Below the pieces are notes generated by a model that was not told the origin of the DNA, searched no databases, and worked only from the letters and a program-made list of their open reading frames with translations. Shown here in pieces: positions 25,904-34,134 of a stretch of 39,076 nucleotides of DNA (within the stretch, counting starts at the first letter, position 1; every line of letters starts with the position of its first letter). The stretch is taken from the NCBI RefSeq assembly GCF_003236305.1, contig NZ_POTX01000030.1, positions 1 through 39,076 of the forward strand, in the 5' to 3' direction. The stretch is from Micromonospora endophytica. GTDB lineage: Bacteria; Actinomycetota; Actinomycetes; Mycobacteriales; Micromonosporaceae. The position numbers and the translations under genes are program-made.

Positions 25904-27150
25904 CGGCCGGTTTCCCGAGCGATCTCGGCGACCGCGCCCAGCAGCGCGTCATGGTCGGCGTCGTTGTTGTAGACGTGGACCGAGGCGCGGACGACCGCCG
26001 GTACGCCCCGCAGGCCGAGATCCCACTGGCCGTGGCTGGCCGGCACCGACACGGTACGCACGCCGCGTACGGCCAGCCGTCGGGTGACCGTCTCGCTGCT
26101 GATCCCGTCGATGGTGAACGTGACGAGGCCCGACCGGCTGGCCGGCGGATCCTGGACGGTGACCCGGTCGATGGCGGCGAGCCCGTGGCGCAACAGGGCA
26201 CCGGTCGAGGTCAGGTACGCCTCGGTGGCGTCGATGCCCCGGTCGAGCAGTTGATTCAACGCCACCGCCAGGCCGAGCCGGCCGGCTACCGAGGACTCCC
26301 AGGTCTCGAAGCGCCGTGCCGTGGGCGACAGGCTCCACTCCCGCGCCCCGGTCCAGATCGCACCGCGCACGTCCGGCGCGACGGGTGCGAGCCGTTCGAG
26401 AAAGCTGCCGCGCAGGTAGGCGAGCCCGGTGCCGCGGGGGGCCCGCAGGAACTTGCGTCCGGTCGTCACCAGGGCGTCACAGCCGATCTCGTCGACGTCG
26501 ACCCGCAGGTGGCCGACGGACTGGGTGGCGTCGAGAAGATAGAGCGCACCGGATTCACGGGTCAGTACGCCGATCTCCCGGACCGGCTCGACCAGCCCCG
26601 ACGAGGTCGGCACCTGGGCGACGCAGACGATGTCGCGCGGCCCGCCGGTGAGCTGGCGGGCGAGTTCGTCGAGATCGACGCCGCCGTCGGCGGCGCTGGG
26701 CAGCACGATGAGTTCGGCGCCGGTCTCGTGGGCCAGGCTGAGCAGATGCAGGGCATGGCTGACGTAGGTCGAGCGGCTCACCAGGATGCGGGAGGTCGCG
26801 TCCACCCGCAGCGCGTCGACGATCAGGCGCAGCCCGGTGCTCGCGCTGTCGGAGAGGGCGATCTCCTCGGGCCGGGCGCCGAGCAGGCGTGCCGCCGTGG
26901 CGTACAGCTCCTCGACCCGCCCGGCGACCGCCGCGGCGGCCTCGTAGCCGCCCTCGCTCTGCTCGCGCCGCAGGTGGGCGATGACCTCGTCGACCACCGC
27001 GACCGTCGGCAACGCGGACCCCGCGGAGTTGAGGTGGTGTGCGTGCCGCACACCGACCGTCTGTGCCCGTTCCAGGGCGACGTCCACGGGTCGGGCGAGG
27101 GCATCGAGCCGGCCGACGTCCGTGTGGCCAGCGTTCACCGAGAGGTCCAC
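25900..27150 (-). CDS. Class V aminotransferase-fold PLP enzyme
   Basis: This fold-type I PLP enzyme of the cysteine desulfurase/isopenicillin N epimerase/selenocysteine lyase group is about 416 aa. Key points are HHLNSAG near the start, an aromatic-free PLP-stacking region ISRSTYVSH-like (LVSRSTYVSHALHLL), cofactor Asp/Gln in LLDATQSVGHL, and the PLP lysine in TTGRKFLRAPRGTGLAYLRG. Neighbour enzymes in this family act as lyases, epimerases or transaminases; the role here cannot be stated. GTG at 27150 is chosen, with GGGGGAG nine bases upstream; GTG at 27168 is an alternative, and a TTG further up would lie inside the operator. It leads the operon with the FAD enzyme, copper amine oxidase and phosphotriesterase-family gene, right below a four-site operator array. 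Confidence 0.85.
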   Translation of the reverse strand: MDLSVNAGHTDVGRLDALARPVDVALERAQTVGVRHAHHLNSAGSALPTVAVVDEVIAHLRREQSEGGYEAAAAVAGRVEELYATAARLLGARPEEIALSDSASTGLRLIVDALRVDATSRILVSRSTYVSHALHLLSLAHETGAELIVLPSAADGGVDLDELARQLTGGPRDIVCVAQVPTSSGLVEPVREIGVLTRESGALYLLDATQSVGHLRVDVDEIGCDALVTTGRKFLRAPRGTGLAYLRGSFLERLAPVAPDVRGAIWTGAREWSLSPTARRFETWESSVAGRLGLAVALNQLLDRGIDATEAYLTSTGALLRHGLAAIDRVTVQDPPASRSGLVTFTIDGISSETVTRRLAVRGVRTVSVPASHGQWDLGLRGVPAVVRASVHVYNNDADHDALLGAVAEIARETGR

Positions 27151-27175
27151 CGTCGACCGCTCCCCCACTCCGGAG

Positions 27176-27272
27176 TTTGGATCCAAAAATCTCTAATCTG
27201 GATCCCAGTGTACGTCATGATTCGCCACACTCGCCAGGACATGGATGCCCTCTCCCTAAGATTGGATCCGAT
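27176..27272. promoter_or_regulatory. Four-site operator array before the class V PLP operon
   Basis: Sites are TTTGGATCCAAA (27176-27187, perfect palindrome), TCTGGATCCCAG (27197-27208), CATGGATGCCCT (27240-27251) and ATTGGATCCGAT (27261-27272). Centre spacings are 21, 43 and 21 bp, that is two pairs separated by about four helical turns. The array starts 26 bp upstream of the PLP enzyme start and abuts the aldehyde dehydrogenase stop. The third site is the least good. Confidence 0.78.
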
Positions 27273-28724
27273 TTACAGGCTGACGACAGTCGCCTTCGGC
27301 TCCAGATAACTGCGCAGCGCCTCGTCACCGAGATCACGACCAACGCCGGACTCCTTGCGACCGCCGAAGGAGAGCGCGGGATCGAACACGTTGTAGGTGT
27401 TGACCCAGACCGTCCCCACGGTCAACCGGGCCGCGACCCGGTGCGCCCGGCTCAGATCCGTGGTCCAGATCCCTGCCGACAGCCCGTACGTCGAGTCGTT
27501 GGCGATCCGCACCGCCTCCGCCTCGTCCTCGAAGCCCAGCACTCCGACCACCGGCCCGAAGATCTCCTCCCGCGCGATGACCATGTCGTTGTGCACGCCG
27601 GTGAAGACGGTGGGCGCGACGTAGAAACCACCGCCGCCCGGCGCCGCACCGCCGACGATCAGCTCGGCACCCTCGGCCCGTCCCTGGGCGATGTAACCGA
27701 GGACCCGCTCTCGCTGTTCCGCCGAGACCAGCGGCCCGACCGAGATGCCGCCGGCCAGCCCGTCGCCCATCGGCACCCGGGCGGCAGCCTCCGCCAGCCG
27801 GTCGGTGAACTCCGCCAGGATGGTCCGCTCGACCAGCAGCCGGCTGCCAGCCGTACACATCTGCCCGGAATGTCCGAAGGATGCCCGGATCGCGGTGCTG
27901 ACGGCGGCGTCCAGGTCGGCGTCGGCGAACACGATGTTGGCACTCTTGCCGCCGAGTTCCAGGGTGACCCGCGCGAACCGCCGCGCGGCGGCCGCCCCGA
28001 CCAGCCGGCCGACCGCCGTACTACCGGTGAAGGAGATCTTGTCGACGCCCGGATGATCGACCAGGGCGGCCCCCACCCGACCATCACCGGTCAGCACGTT
28101 GAGCACCCCGGCGGGAACACCGGCGGCACTGATCAGATCGGCCAGCCGGAGCATCGTCAACGGCGTCTGCTCGGCCGGTTTGACCACCACCGAACAACCC
28201 GCCGCCAACGCCGGAGCGATCTTGAAGGCCCCGGTCATGATCGGAAAGTTCCACGGCAGGATGAGCGCGGCCACGCCCACCGGCTCCAGGGTGGTGTACA
28301 CGTGATGGGCACCGGAGTCGATCGGGACCGTCGTACCCAGCAACCGGCTCGGCGCACCGGCGAAGTGCCGGAAGGTACGCGCGGCGGTGGCCACGTCGGC
28401 CCGGGAGCGCTCGATCGGCTTGCCGTTGTCGCGGGTCTCCAGCACCGCGAGCTCCTCCAGCTCCGCCTCGATCAGGTCCGCTACCCGGTGCAGGATCCGG
28501 GTGCGCTCCAGCGGCGGCAGTCCCACCCAGCGCCGCTCGTCCAGGCTCTGCCGGGCCGCGCGCACGGCCGCGTCGACGTCGCGCGCGGTGGCCTGCACCA
28601 CCTGGGTGAGCACCTCCTCGGTGGCCGGGTCGATCACCGCGAACAACTCACCGCCCGGCTGCCAGGCACCGTCGATGAACAGCGCCTGGCTGGGGGCGAG
28701 GGCGGGCAACTCGGCGCGCGTCAT
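27273..28724 (-). CDS. NAD(P)+-dependent aldehyde dehydrogenase
   Basis: This 483-aa cytosolic aldehyde dehydrogenase oxidises aldehydes to acids. The Rossmann and active-site features are intact: Asn159 in LPWNFPIM, Lys182 in VVKPAEQTP, the nucleotide loop FTGSTAVGR (232-240), general base Glu256 in LELGGKSAN, and nucleophile Cys290 in GQMCTAGSR. It resembles betaine-, gamma-aminobutyraldehyde- and phenylacetaldehyde-type enzymes. The ATG at 28724 overlaps the stop of the degenerate phosphotriesterase gene. It is last in the PotB-PotC-PotA operon and probably consumes the aldehydes made by the copper amine oxidase and flavoenzyme encoded next door. Its end overlaps the base of the operator array of the following operon. 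Confidence 0.94.
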   Translation of the reverse strand: MTRAELPALAPSQALFIDGAWQPGGELFAVIDPATEEVLTQVVQATARDVDAAVRAARQSLDERRWVGLPPLERTRILHRVADLIEAELEELAVLETRDNGKPIERSRADVATAARTFRHFAGAPSRLLGTTVPIDSGAHHVYTTLEPVGVAALILPWNFPIMTGAFKIAPALAAGCSVVVKPAEQTPLTMLRLADLISAAGVPAGVLNVLTGDGRVGAALVDHPGVDKISFTGSTAVGRLVGAAAARRFARVTLELGGKSANIVFADADLDAAVSTAIRASFGHSGQMCTAGSRLLVERTILAEFTDRLAEAAARVPMGDGLAGGISVGPLVSAEQRERVLGYIAQGRAEGAELIVGGAAPGGGGFYVAPTVFTGVHNDMVIAREEIFGPVVGVLGFEDEAEAVRIANDSTYGLSAGIWTTDLSRAHRVAARLTVGTVWVNTYNVFDPALSFGGRKESGVGRDLGDEALRSYLEPKATVVSL

Positions 28725-29764
28725 GAGGTCTCCTCGACCGGTGTGGTGGTCAGCGGGTGGGGCGGGCGGTCCAGCAGACGCAGCGGCTCACGGGTCACCA
28801 TGGCCGCCAACCGGTCGGCAGCCACCCCCCGGCGGATCAACTCCGGCAGCACCCGGGTGGTCAGATGGTCGTATCCCTCGCCGCCGTAGCGACGCAGTTG
28901 GGACTTGGTCCAGACCGAGCCACCGAGCACCCATCGGCCGTCGGGGCGGGCGGCGAGGAACGACTCGAAGAAGTCCAACCGCTGCCCGTCGGACGGATTC
29001 CGCATCCGCCCGACATGCTGCATCTCGGTGCCGAAGCACATCTCCAGCGTCACGCCGGCGTCGAGCAGGTCGTGCCAGTAGGCGGCGTCGAGGTACTCGT
29101 CGGCGTTGGTGAGCAGGATCCGGTCGGCCGGCAGCCCGGCACCCACCAACTCGGCCACCACCTCGACTCCGGTGCGGGCCTCTCCGTCGAGCCGGACACT
29201 CACGCTGGCCCCGCTCTGCCCGGCCGCGGCCGCCGCGCCCCGTAGCCGGGCGCGTTCGACGCTCGGGAACCCGGCCGTGGTGCCCATGATCCCGAGCAGC
29301 GCCGCCCGGTAGTCGACGCCGGGAATCCGGTCGGTCAACGCGCCGAGCAGGTGTTCGTACACCCCGTCCTCGTCGAGTTCCCGCGCCCAGCCGGGCAGCG
29401 TCGACGTCACGTACAGGCCGTACGCCGCCGCGACGTGCACCCCGGCGGCCCGGGAGATCGCCGGCAGGGCCGGATGGTTCGGTCCCAGGCCGACGCTGGT
29501 GTCCTCGACGACCAGGTCGATGGCGCCGGCGGCGTGCCGAAGTTCCGTGACGGCCAGCTGTGGATTGTCCAGCCGCAGGTTGTCGGCCAGCGCCAGCGCG
29601 TTCCAGCGCAGGAAGCCGAGGTTGTAGACGGTCACCTTCTCGTCGGTGGGAGTCGGCTCGGCACCGGGACGACACAGGGCGGTGGCGTCGCTGAGCAGGT
29701 GCTGATGCATGTTGACGCGCCCCACGCCGGCAGCCTGGACCGGACCGAGAACCGTCTCGATCAT
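28721..29764 (-). CDS. Phosphotriesterase-fold protein lacking most metal ligands
   Basis: This 347-aa protein has the length and strand order of the phosphotriesterase family, and aligns with the one at 21827-22837. It keeps HxH as NMHQHLL, but the other ligands appear lost. The bridging Glu/Lys strand reads LLGIMGTT (Glu gone), the first His strand reads SVSVRLDGE, the second reads LLTNADEYLD and the catalytic Asp strand reads VLGGSVWTKS. It may be a non-catalytic partner, a binder of a pathway metabolite, or an enzyme with a different mechanism. ATG at 29764 gives the family-like start MIETVLGPVQ; the longer reading starts with TTG and overlaps potA. It lies between the PotA and aldehyde dehydrogenase genes. 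The frame is intact, so it is not a simple pseudogene. Confidence 0.78.
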   Translation of the reverse strand: MIETVLGPVQAAGVGRVNMHQHLLSDATALCRPGAEPTPTDEKVTVYNLGFLRWNALALADNLRLDNPQLAVTELRHAAGAIDLVVEDTSVGLGPNHPALPAISRAAGVHVAAAYGLYVTSTLPGWARELDEDGVYEHLLGALTDRIPGVDYRAALLGIMGTTAGFPSVERARLRGAAAAAGQSGASVSVRLDGEARTGVEVVAELVGAGLPADRILLTNADEYLDAAYWHDLLDAGVTLEMCFGTEMQHVGRMRNPSDGQRLDFFESFLAARPDGRWVLGGSVWTKSQLRRYGGEGYDHLTTRVLPELIRRGVAADRLAAMVTREPLRLLDRPPHPLTTTPVEETS

Positions 29765-29792
29765 CGGTGCCGCCTCGGCAGCACCGACGCGG

Positions 29793-30854
29793 TCACGCGG
29801 CAACCTCCAGGGCGTCTCCCGCGTCGCTTCGGTGGATCACATGGACCCGGTCCGGAGCCCCGCACCCGAGGATCACCTCACTGCCGGGCACCAGCGCGCT
29901 CGCGTCGGTGTGCGGCGGCAACGAGCAGACCACGCTGCGGCCGGTGGCGGTGACCACCTCCAGCCGGAAGCGACTGCCCTGGAAGCTGAGCAGCCGGACC
30001 ACGCCCGGCACCCGCCAGTGATCACCGAGCTGGTCGGGGGCGAGCACCACCAGATCCTCCGGCCGGATGACCGCGGTTCCGGTCGCCTGACCGGCCGCGT
30101 CGAGCGCAAGCGGGCCGCCACGGTCGGCCGGGAAGAGGTTCGCCTCGCCGAGGAAGCTGGCGACGTACTCGTTGACCGGCCGGCGGTACAGGTTCTCCGG
30201 CGAGTCGACCTGGACCAGTGTGCCCTCATGCATGATCGCGACCTGGTCCGACATCGTCATCGCCTCGGCCTGGTCGTGCGTCACGGCCACGGTGGTGATG
30301 CCTACCTGCTGCTGGATCCGCTTGATCTCGACCTGCATCCGCTCGCGCAACTGCTTGTCCAGCGCCGCCATCGGCTCGTCGAGCAGCAGGATGCCCGGGT
30401 CCGAGGCGAGCGCGCGGGCCAACGCGACCCGCTGCCGTTGGCCGCCGGAAAGCGACGCCGGGGCACGGTTGACCATGCCGGCCAGATCGACCAGCTCCAG
30501 CATCTCCTGGACGACCTTGCGCCGCTCGACGCTGGGCCGGCGGGCCGCGCGCAGCGGGAAGGCGACGTTGTCCCCCACACTCATGTGCGGGAACAACGCG
30601 TACGACTGGAACACCACACCGACCTTGCGCTTGCGCGGTGGCCGGCGCTCGACGTTCTGCCCGTCGAACAACACGTGCCCCCGGTCGAGCTGTTGCAGTC
30701 CGGCGATGACGTTGAGCAGCGTGGTCTTGCCGCTGCCGCTGGCGCCGAGCAGGGTCACGAAGGTGCCGGGCTCGGCATCCAGGCTCACCCCCTTGAGCAC
30801 CTCGAAGTGGCCGAGGGTGACGTGCACGTCCTGGATCGACAACGCGATGCTCAT
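29793..30854 (-). CDS. potA: Spermidine/putrescine-type ABC transporter ATP-binding protein (PotA-like)
   Basis: This 353-aa ATPase powers the importer. Walker A is at 37-44 (GASGSGKT), the Q-loop at 83, signature LSGGQ at 135-139, Walker B LLLDE at 156-160 and the switch His in VTHDQAEAM. About 110 C-terminal residues form the TOBE domain of this class. ATG at 30854 overlaps the permease stop (ATGA). With PotB and PotC upstream it makes a full importer core; the binding protein is probably the lipoprotein at 12102-13199, under a similar operator. Cargo may be a polyamine, another di-amine or an aminoalkyl compound; the sequence does not decide. Confidence 0.95.
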   Translation of the reverse strand: MSIALSIQDVHVTLGHFEVLKGVSLDAEPGTFVTLLGASGSGKTTLLNVIAGLQQLDRGHVLFDGQNVERRPPRKRKVGVVFQSYALFPHMSVGDNVAFPLRAARRPSVERRKVVQEMLELVDLAGMVNRAPASLSGGQRQRVALARALASDPGILLLDEPMAALDKQLRERMQVEIKRIQQQVGITTVAVTHDQAEAMTMSDQVAIMHEGTLVQVDSPENLYRRPVNEYVASFLGEANLFPADRGGPLALDAAGQATGTAVIRPEDLVVLAPDQLGDHWRVPGVVRLLSFQGSRFRLEVVTATGRSVVCSLPPHTDASALVPGSEVILGCGAPDRVHVIHRSDAGDALEVAA

Positions 30855-31699
30855 GCGGTCGCGGCCTTTCGGGAGAGACGCCGGGCGCGTGCCGTCCGGC
30901 GGTTGGAGAACAGGCTGTAGCCGCCGAGCAGCAGGACGGCGAGCATCGAGACGAGGGTGGAGGCGGCGGTCAGCTGCGGCGACAGTTCCTCCTGCGACGC
31001 GGTGAGCATCTGCAGCGGGAGGGTCTTGACGCCGATCGGGGTGAGGAAGACCGAGAGGACCACCTCGTCGAAGATCACCGCGAAGGCGAAGACCGCACCG
31101 GCGAGCATGTGACCGACGATCATCGGCAGGTCGACCCGCCAGACGATCAGCGGCCACGACGCGCCGAGCGTGCTGGCCACCGGGCGGAGCGCCGGGTCGG
31201 CCTGGCTCAGCCCGGAGGAGACCATCACGAAGACGTACGGCACGGCGAGCAGCGCCTCGCCGAGCATCAGCAGCGCCAGGTTGTCCTGCAGGAGTTCGGC
31301 TTGCACGCTCACCGAGTACAGGCCGACGGCGTACGCCACGGGTGGGATCGCCATCGGCACGATGAACAGGGTGCGGATCCAGCTACGCGCCGCCCGGGAG
31401 CGCAGCCGGGTCAGCGCCAGCGCGCCGAGGGTGCCCAGCAGCACCGCGATCACGGTGCCGACCGACGCCACGCGCAGGGACACCTTGAACGCGTCCCGCC
31501 ATTCCTGGTCGGTGAGCACCCCGGTGTACGACTGCAGCGAGAAGCCCTCGGGCGGGAAGATGATGAACGACGTCTGGGTCCAGCTGGTAGTCACCACCAC
31601 CAGGAACGGCAGGTAGAACACCAGGCTGGTGAGCAGCGCGATGATCAGGATCGGCATTCGGTACCAGCCGATGCTGCGCCGCAACGGGGAGTCGGTCAT
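30851..31699 (-). CDS. potC: ABC transporter permease (PotC-like)
   Basis: This 282-aa inner-membrane permease has six predicted helices, the first at about 16-38. The EAA loop (ASTLGASWPLIVWRVDLPMI, about 175-195, with the G of EAA-x3-G as in AATLGAS) contacts the ATPase. The length and helices match PotC. It follows the PotB gene with one base between and overlaps the PotA start by 4 nt. Together these three encode the transport machine of the island, with the solute-binding protein encoded elsewhere. Confidence 0.93.
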   Translation of the reverse strand: MTDSPLRRSIGWYRMPILIIALLTSLVFYLPFLVVVTTSWTQTSFIIFPPEGFSLQSYTGVLTDQEWRDAFKVSLRVASVGTVIAVLLGTLGALALTRLRSRAARSWIRTLFIVPMAIPPVAYAVGLYSVSVQAELLQDNLALLMLGEALLAVPYVFVMVSSGLSQADPALRPVASTLGASWPLIVWRVDLPMIVGHMLAGAVFAFAVIFDEVVLSVFLTPIGVKTLPLQMLTASQEELSPQLTAASTLVSMLAVLLLGGYSLFSNRRTARARRLSRKAATA

Positions 31700-31700
31700 G

Positions 31701-32576
31701 TCAACCCCACCTCTCGCTGACCTTGAACAGCCGGTCGGCGACCAGGTAGATCGCCACCGTGCCGCCGACCAGCAGCAGGCTCATCGCCGCGCCGACGTCG
31801 GCGCGGTTGGCCGTGTTGAGTTGGGCGTTGATGATGCCGGACATGGTCATGTTGGACGGGCCGCCGAGCAGCAAGGGCGTGACGTAGAAGCCCAGGCTCA
31901 TCACGAACACCAGCACACCGCCGCTGATCATGGCCTGCCGGATGGTCGGCAGCACGACCGCACCGAAGGTGAGCAGCGGCCCCGCGCCGAAGACCGTGGC
32001 GGCGTTGAGCTGCTCCCGGTCGAAGGAGATGACGGCTGCCAGGATCGGCAACACGGCGAAGGGCAGCATCACGGCGATCATCGCCGGATACATCCCGAGG
32101 GTGGTCTGGTAGAGCTCAATCGGCTCGGAGCGCAACCCCAGCTTCTCCAGCATCCAGAAGAGCGCGCCGCTGGGCAGTTCGAGCAGCATCCAGCCGATGG
32201 TGCGTACCATGACCGAGGTCCAGAGCGAGATCAGCAGGCCGCCCATCAGCAACGCCTTGACCCACACCGGGCCGACCGCGATCGCGAGCGCGTAGGCGGT
32301 GCCGACCAGCACCGTCGCCGCCGTCACCACGGCCGCGAGCAGCAGCGTGCGCCACACCGAGGCGACGAACACCTCCGAGCTGAGGGCTTCGACGAACGCG
32401 TTCTCCTCGCCCGAGGTGGCCTGGTGGATCAGTGCGACGACGGGTCCGGCGACGGTGAGCAGGAAGAAGATCAGCGGCGGCCACAACAGCCAGCGCTTCT
32501 CGGCAACGCTGCCGTCGGCGAGCCGCCGGGGCCGCCGGGTGGCGGCCGGCGTAGCGACCGCCTCGTTCACCGCCAT
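31701..32576 (-). CDS. potB: ABC transporter permease (PotB-like)
   Basis: This 291-aa permease has six predicted helices, the first at about 30-50 after a basic cytoplasmic start (RRPRRLADG). The EAA-type loop is AATVFGAGPLLTFGAVVLP near the middle. ATG at 32576 is chosen because upstream residues lack coding character and a GGAG site is nine bases away. It leads the five-gene leftward operon PotB, PotC, PotA, the degenerate phosphotriesterase homologue and aldehyde dehydrogenase. A paired operator lies about 100 bp upstream. Confidence 0.92.
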   Translation of the reverse strand: MAVNEAVATPAATRRPRRLADGSVAEKRWLLWPPLIFFLLTVAGPVVALIHQATSGEENAFVEALSSEVFVASVWRTLLLAAVVTAATVLVGTAYALAIAVGPVWVKALLMGGLLISLWTSVMVRTIGWMLLELPSGALFWMLEKLGLRSEPIELYQTTLGMYPAMIAVMLPFAVLPILAAVISFDREQLNAATVFGAGPLLTFGAVVLPTIRQAMISGGVLVFVMSLGFYVTPLLLGGPSNMTMSGIINAQLNTANRADVGAAMSLLLVGGTVAIYLVADRLFKVSERWG

Positions 32577-32676
32577 GGTGTTCTGCTCCGCTCCGCCGGT
32601 GCTGTTCCGACGTACGCTGCAACCCGGGGTTGCGGCCGATGAGTCATGCGGTCTTCCTCCCACCGAAGCGCCTCTG

Positions 32677-32709
32677 ATTGGATCCACGATATTGCTTTAT
32701 GGATCCCGA
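32677..32709. promoter_or_regulatory. Paired operator before the PotB operon
   Basis: ATTGGATCCACG (32677-32688) and TATGGATCCCGA (32698-32709) have centres 21 bp apart. They lie between the stop of the second amidohydrolase (32755) and the PotB start (32576) in a 178-bp gap, so they most probably control the PotB operon. The 9-bp spacer is AT-rich (ATATTGCTT). Confidence 0.75.
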
Positions 32710-32754
32710 AGCCTGCCATGCCTGTTGCCGACGTGTAAACACCTGGAGTCGGCC

Positions 32755-34110
32755 CTATCCGCTCGCCTGATGGACCGTCCGACCGCCGACCACGGTGCGC
32801 AGCACCCGCAGGGCGAGCAGGTCGTCGGGGGCCACGGCCAGCGGGTCCCGATCGAACGCGACCCAGTCGGCCAGTCGCCCGGGCGTGAGCCGGCCACGCC
32901 CGTCGCCGTCGAAGGCCGCCTCGGCGGCGGTCACCGTGTACGCCGCGAACGCCTCCGCCACCGTGATCGCCTCCTCGGGGGCGAGCGGTTCCGCCCGGCC
33001 CCGGACCCGCCGGGTCACCGCCGACCAGATCAGCTCGCGCGGGTCGAACGGGAAGAACGGGCCGTCGGAGCCGAGCACCACCGGGACTCCGGCGTCCAGC
33101 CAGGAACGCAGCGGGTTCATCCGTTCGGCCCCGGCCCCGAGTCGGGCGACCAGACCGGCGGCGTTGCGCAGGGGAATCGAGGGCTGCGCGGCCAGCACGA
33201 CGCCGAGCCGGGCGGCGAGCGCCATCGACTCCGGCTCGACCTCCAGGTAACCGTGGATGATCTGCCACTGCCGCCCGGCGATACGGTGCTTGCGGTCGGC
33301 CTCGGCGAAACAGTCGAGCACCGTGGCGATGCCGGCGCCGCCGACCGCGTGCACCCCGACCGACCAGCCGTCGGTGGCACAGAAGTCCAGCAGGCGCTGG
33401 AAATCGGCTGTCGGTATCCGCTGCTCGCCGGTTGAGCCGTTGTGCGGCCAGGGTGTGCGGCGCAGGGCCGCGCCCTTCATCGCCTCGCCGTCGAAGTAGA
33501 CCTTGATCCCGCCGATGCGCAGCCGGTCGTCGCCGAACCCGGTCCGCAGACCGACCCCGCGCAGCCGTTCGATCGCCCGCTCCACCTCCGGGTGCGCAAA
33601 GTCCCCCACGTCCGGGTACGGCATGGCGACCACCCGCATGGTCAGCTCGCCTCGGCTCCAGCTCTCCTGGTAGCCGCGCAACTCGTCGTGGGTCGCCGCC
33701 GGGTCGATGATCCCGGTGAAGCCGAGCTGGTGCATCAGCGGCTGCACCAGGCGCAGCGCCGCCGTCCGGTCGGCCAGGGTCGGCGGCTGCGGCCCCCAGC
33801 CGGCCTCGAAGCCCTTCTCCCGCATGGTCTCGATCACCAGGTCGAGGTCGTGGTGGGCGGCACCGAGATCATGAATGATCTTGAGACCGCCGCGCTGCAT
33901 GTGCAGGTGGGTGTCGATGAGGCCGGGAGTGACAGTGGCCCCGCCGAGATCCTCGATCGTGGCGTGCGCGGGAGCACCGGCGAGCACCTCGGCCCGGGTT
34001 CCCACGGCGAGGATCCGTTCCCCGGCCACCGCCATCGCCTCGGCGAGCGGGCGCGCCGGGTCCATGGTGCGGATCTGCCCGACGATCACGTACGCGGGTG
34101 CGGGGCTCAC
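32755..34110 (-). CDS. YtcJ-like amidohydrolase (amidohydrolase_3), copy B
   Basis: This 451-aa metal hydrolase is parallel to the 549-aa copy at 10456-12105. Shared marks in order are GQIRTMDPA (10-18), metal HxH in IDTHLHMQ (about 65-72), IKVYFDGE, VHAVGGAGI, IIHGYLE and VLGSDGPFFPFDP. It is about 100 residues shorter because of shorter inserted regions. The family includes N-substituted formamide deformylase and other N-acyl hydrolases. GTG at 34110 follows a GAGGAGG site. The gene comes after the GGT-like gene with 24 nt between, in a leftward two-gene unit whose promoter region near 35863-35995 has a paired operator. Two divergent copies in one island suggest two N-acyl bonds or two substrates. 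Confidence 0.87.
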   Translation of the reverse strand: MSPAPAYVIVGQIRTMDPARPLAEAMAVAGERILAVGTRAEVLAGAPAHATIEDLGGATVTPGLIDTHLHMQRGGLKIIHDLGAAHHDLDLVIETMREKGFEAGWGPQPPTLADRTAALRLVQPLMHQLGFTGIIDPAATHDELRGYQESWSRGELTMRVVAMPYPDVGDFAHPEVERAIERLRGVGLRTGFGDDRLRIGGIKVYFDGEAMKGAALRRTPWPHNGSTGEQRIPTADFQRLLDFCATDGWSVGVHAVGGAGIATVLDCFAEADRKHRIAGRQWQIIHGYLEVEPESMALAARLGVVLAAQPSIPLRNAAGLVARLGAGAERMNPLRSWLDAGVPVVLGSDGPFFPFDPRELIWSAVTRRVRGRAEPLAPEEAITVAEAFAAYTVTAAEAAFDGDGRGRLTPGRLADWVAFDRDPLAVAPDDLLALRVLRTVVGGRTVHQASG

Positions 34111-34134
34111 GTCGACCTCCTCGGAGTTCGCCGG

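Noticed and set aside
28721..29764. Treating the degenerate phosphotriesterase homologue as a pseudogene
   Set aside because: The frame is complete, codon use is normal, and it overlaps its downstream neighbour in a regular ATGA junction, so it is probably an expressed protein.
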